Of a DNA stretch of 64,000 nt, positions 62,783 through 64,000 are shown piece after piece. Position numbers and translations under genes: made by a program. Source of the stretch: Geodermatophilus bullaregiensis (GTDB taxonomy: Bacteria; Actinomycetota; Actinomycetes; Mycobacteriales; Geodermatophilaceae); the NCBI RefSeq assembly GCF_016907675.1, contig NZ_JAFBCJ010000001.1, positions 3,968,001 to 4,032,000 on the forward strand, read 5' to 3'. A model generated the notes under the pieces. It was not told where the DNA came from. It did no database searches and was given only the letters and a program-made list of their open reading frames with translations. Within the stretch, counting starts at the first letter, position 1. Each line of letters begins with the position of its first letter.

Positions 62783-62786
62783 GGCG

Positions 62787-62818
62787 CCGGGCCGGGGAGT
62801 GGTCACTCCCCGGCCCGG
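62787..62818 (+). terminator. Terminator hairpin after the DUF4396 gene
   Basis: CCGGGCCGGGGAGTG (62787-62801) pairs perfectly with 62804-62818 around the two-base GT loop, five bases after the stop. Confidence 0.85.
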
Positions 62819-62826
62819 AACCGATC

Positions 62827-62881
62827 GGCCCTCCTGCAGGGTCCCGCCGCGAGCACGCGAGCGGTGGGGGGCAGGAGGGCC
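62827..62881 (-). terminator. Second hairpin, serving the convergent glucosidase gene
   Basis: GGCCCTCCTGC (62827-62837) and GCAGGAGGGCC (62871-62881) form a perfect 11-bp stem, ending six bases from the glucosidase stop at 62887. Confidence 0.7.
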
Positions 62882-62886
62882 CTTCC

Positions 62887-64000
62887 TCAGTCCTGCGCCC
62901 GGCGCAGCCAGACCGTCGTGTCCGGCGGGAGGACCCCGCCGGGGAGCGGTCCGCTGGCGAGCAGGACCTCGCCGGCCGGCAGGTCGACGTCGGCGTCGGA
63001 GAAGTTGGTGACGCTCTCCCACCCGGTCGACCGGCGCAGGTGCAGGACGTGGGTCGCGGCGACCGGCCGCGAGCCGAGCCACTGCAGCGACTCGTCGGCC
63101 CGCAGCTCCCGCCGCAGGTGCAGCGCCGCCCGGTACAGCTCCAGCGTCGAGCCCTCGGCGCCGTCCTGCGCCTCGGCGGAGTACTCGCCGAACCACGCGG
63201 GCTGGGGCAGCCAGGACCCGGCGTCCCCGAACCCGAAGGAGGACCCCTCGCGGGTCCACGGCAGCGGCACGCGGCAGCCGTCGCGGCCCTTCTGCGCGTG
63301 GCCGGTGCGCTCCCAGATCGGGTCCTGCAGCGCCTCGGCCGGCAGGTCGGCGACCTCGGGCAGGCCGAGCTCCTCGCCCTGGTAGAGGTAGGCCGAGCCG
63401 GGCAGGGCCAGCATCAGCAGGGTCGCCGCCCGGGCGCGGCGCAGGCCGCGCTCGTCGTCCGGCGCCGGGTGCGTGCCGCCGGAGAGCAGCCAGCCGTCCA
63501 GGTCGGTGCCGTTGGGCAGCGCGTAGCGCGACCGGTGCCGGACGACGTCGTGGTTGGACAGCACCCAGGTCGCCGACGCCCCCGCCGCCGCGGCGGCCGA
63601 CAGCGCACCGTCGACCTCCACCCGGAACTGCTCCGCCGACCACGGCGACACGAGGAACTCGAAGTCGAACGCCTGCCCCAGCTCGTCGGGCCGGGCGTAG
63701 AGCACCCGCCGGCTGGTGGTCACCCACGCCTCGGCCACGGCTGACCGCGGCGGGTCGTAGGTGTCGAGCACCTTGCGCCACTCGCGGAAGATCTCGTGCA
63801 CCTCGTCGCGGTCGAACAGCGGGTGGCTGCCGTCCAGGGGCAGCTCGGTCCGCGAGTCGGGGTGGACGCCGCCGTAGTCGCGCAGCGGCTCGGACAGGTC
63901 CTTGGCCAGCGCGTGCGCGACGTCGACCCGGAAGCCGTCGACGCCGCGGTCGGACCAGAAGCGCAGCGTCTGCAGGAAGTCCTCCCGCACCTCGCGGTTG
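62887..64000 (-). CDS. GH13 alpha-glucosidase / oligo-1,6-glucosidase, 3' part
   Basis: The 3' 371 codons; the gene's start is beyond the right edge. GH13 signatures are the nucleophile Asp in DRGVDGFRVDVAHALAK, the acid/base Glu in SAVAEAWV and the HD pair in WVLSNHDVVRHR. After the barrel come LYQGEELGLPEVADLPAEAL and RDGCRVPLPWT, typical of oligo-1,6-glucosidases and alpha-glucosidases, and the C-terminal beta domain (LRRSTGWESVTNFSDADVDL). It hydrolyses or transfers alpha-glucosyl units from maltose-type sugars; exact specificity is not decidable. It is cytosolic as far as can be seen. Confidence 0.93.
   Translation of the reverse strand, partial: NREVREDFLQTLRFWSDRGVDGFRVDVAHALAKDLSEPLRDYGGVHPDSRTELPLDGSHPLFDRDEVHEIFREWRKVLDTYDPPRSAVAEAWVTTSRRVLYARPDELGQAFDFEFLVSPWSAEQFRVEVDGALSAAAAAGASATWVLSNHDVVRHRSRYALPNGTDLDGWLLSGGTHPAPDDERGLRRARAATLLMLALPGSAYLYQGEELGLPEVADLPAEALQDPIWERTGHAQKGRDGCRVPLPWTREGSSFGFGDAGSWLPQPAWFGEYSAEAQDGAEGSTLELYRAALHLRRELRADESLQWLGSRPVAATHVLHLRRSTGWESVTNFSDADVDLPAGEVLLASGPLPGGVLPPDTTVWLRRAQD

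Overview
The window comes from a very GC-rich actinobacterium. The best guess is a member of the Geodermatophilaceae (Blastococcus, Modestobacter or Geodermatophilus type). Supporting gene content is a fused FbiC for coenzyme F420, an Rv2466c-like mycothiol-linked reductase, a class F/E-type sortase with its substrate, an Eis-type acetyltransferase, an actinobacterial RpiB with a Glu catalytic loop, a SigG-like ECF factor with a SnoaL tail, and very frequent GTG starts. Family-level placement is inference.

Layout. 0-8 kb: a truncated membrane protein, a TetR/acyl-CoA dehydrogenase pair around a palindromic operator, a Tat-exported cyclase-family hydrolase, an IS30-type insertion sequence nested inside a ~0.2 kb inverted-repeat element, a quinone reductase and a TupA-like ATP-grasp protein. 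8-20 kb: two multidomain c-di-GMP proteins (GGDEF-EAL and PAS-GADEF-EAL), FbiC with a flavin reductase, redox enzymes, an SGNH hydrolase and small Pro-rich membrane-anchored proteins. 20.3-22.7 kb: a small accessory segment (HxlR regulator, secreted protein, IS481 remnant, broken esterase) lying between a degenerate tRNA-Arg 3' fragment and an intact tRNA-Arg(TCT).

22.8-32.0 kb is the most interesting block. It looks like a complete poly-gamma-glutamate (PGA)-type capsule locus: an NlpC/P60 hydrolase, a PghP-like lipoprotein, a 48-residue membrane peptide, a 4-TM protein with a degenerate GGDEF domain that keeps the RxxD c-di-GMP inhibitory-site motif, CapB, a tandemly duplicated CapC, a GAF/degenerate-kinase protein and a large multidomain CapA. 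I read it as a polymer synthase that may be gated by c-di-GMP. Two candidate c-di-GMP-turnover proteins lie 7-17 kb away in the same window.

32-45 kb is mostly housekeeping: an SSB paralogue, EttA, the biotin ECF transporter bioYMN translationally coupled to a MOSC protein, truncated haemoglobin coupled to an MFS and an MscS gene, prolyl oligopeptidase and an HNH protein. A second, uninterrupted copy of the inverted-repeat element sits at 34.6 kb. In both copies the element's terminal TGA is also the stop codon of the neighbouring gene.

45-64 kb: a surface protein with its sortase, kynureninase, an amidase, a CtaJ-like/DUF5130 pair, aminopeptidase N, redox and sugar enzymes, an Eis-like acetyltransferase, a cell-wall-binding lipoprotein, a SigG-like sigma factor, a chemoreceptor whose membrane sensor is homologous to that of the GGDEF-EAL protein at 8.2 kb, a DUF4396 protein behind a RicR/CsoR-like copper operator, and the 3' part of a GH13 alpha-glucosidase. 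Many long open frames antisense to these genes are GC-driven shadows and were left out.
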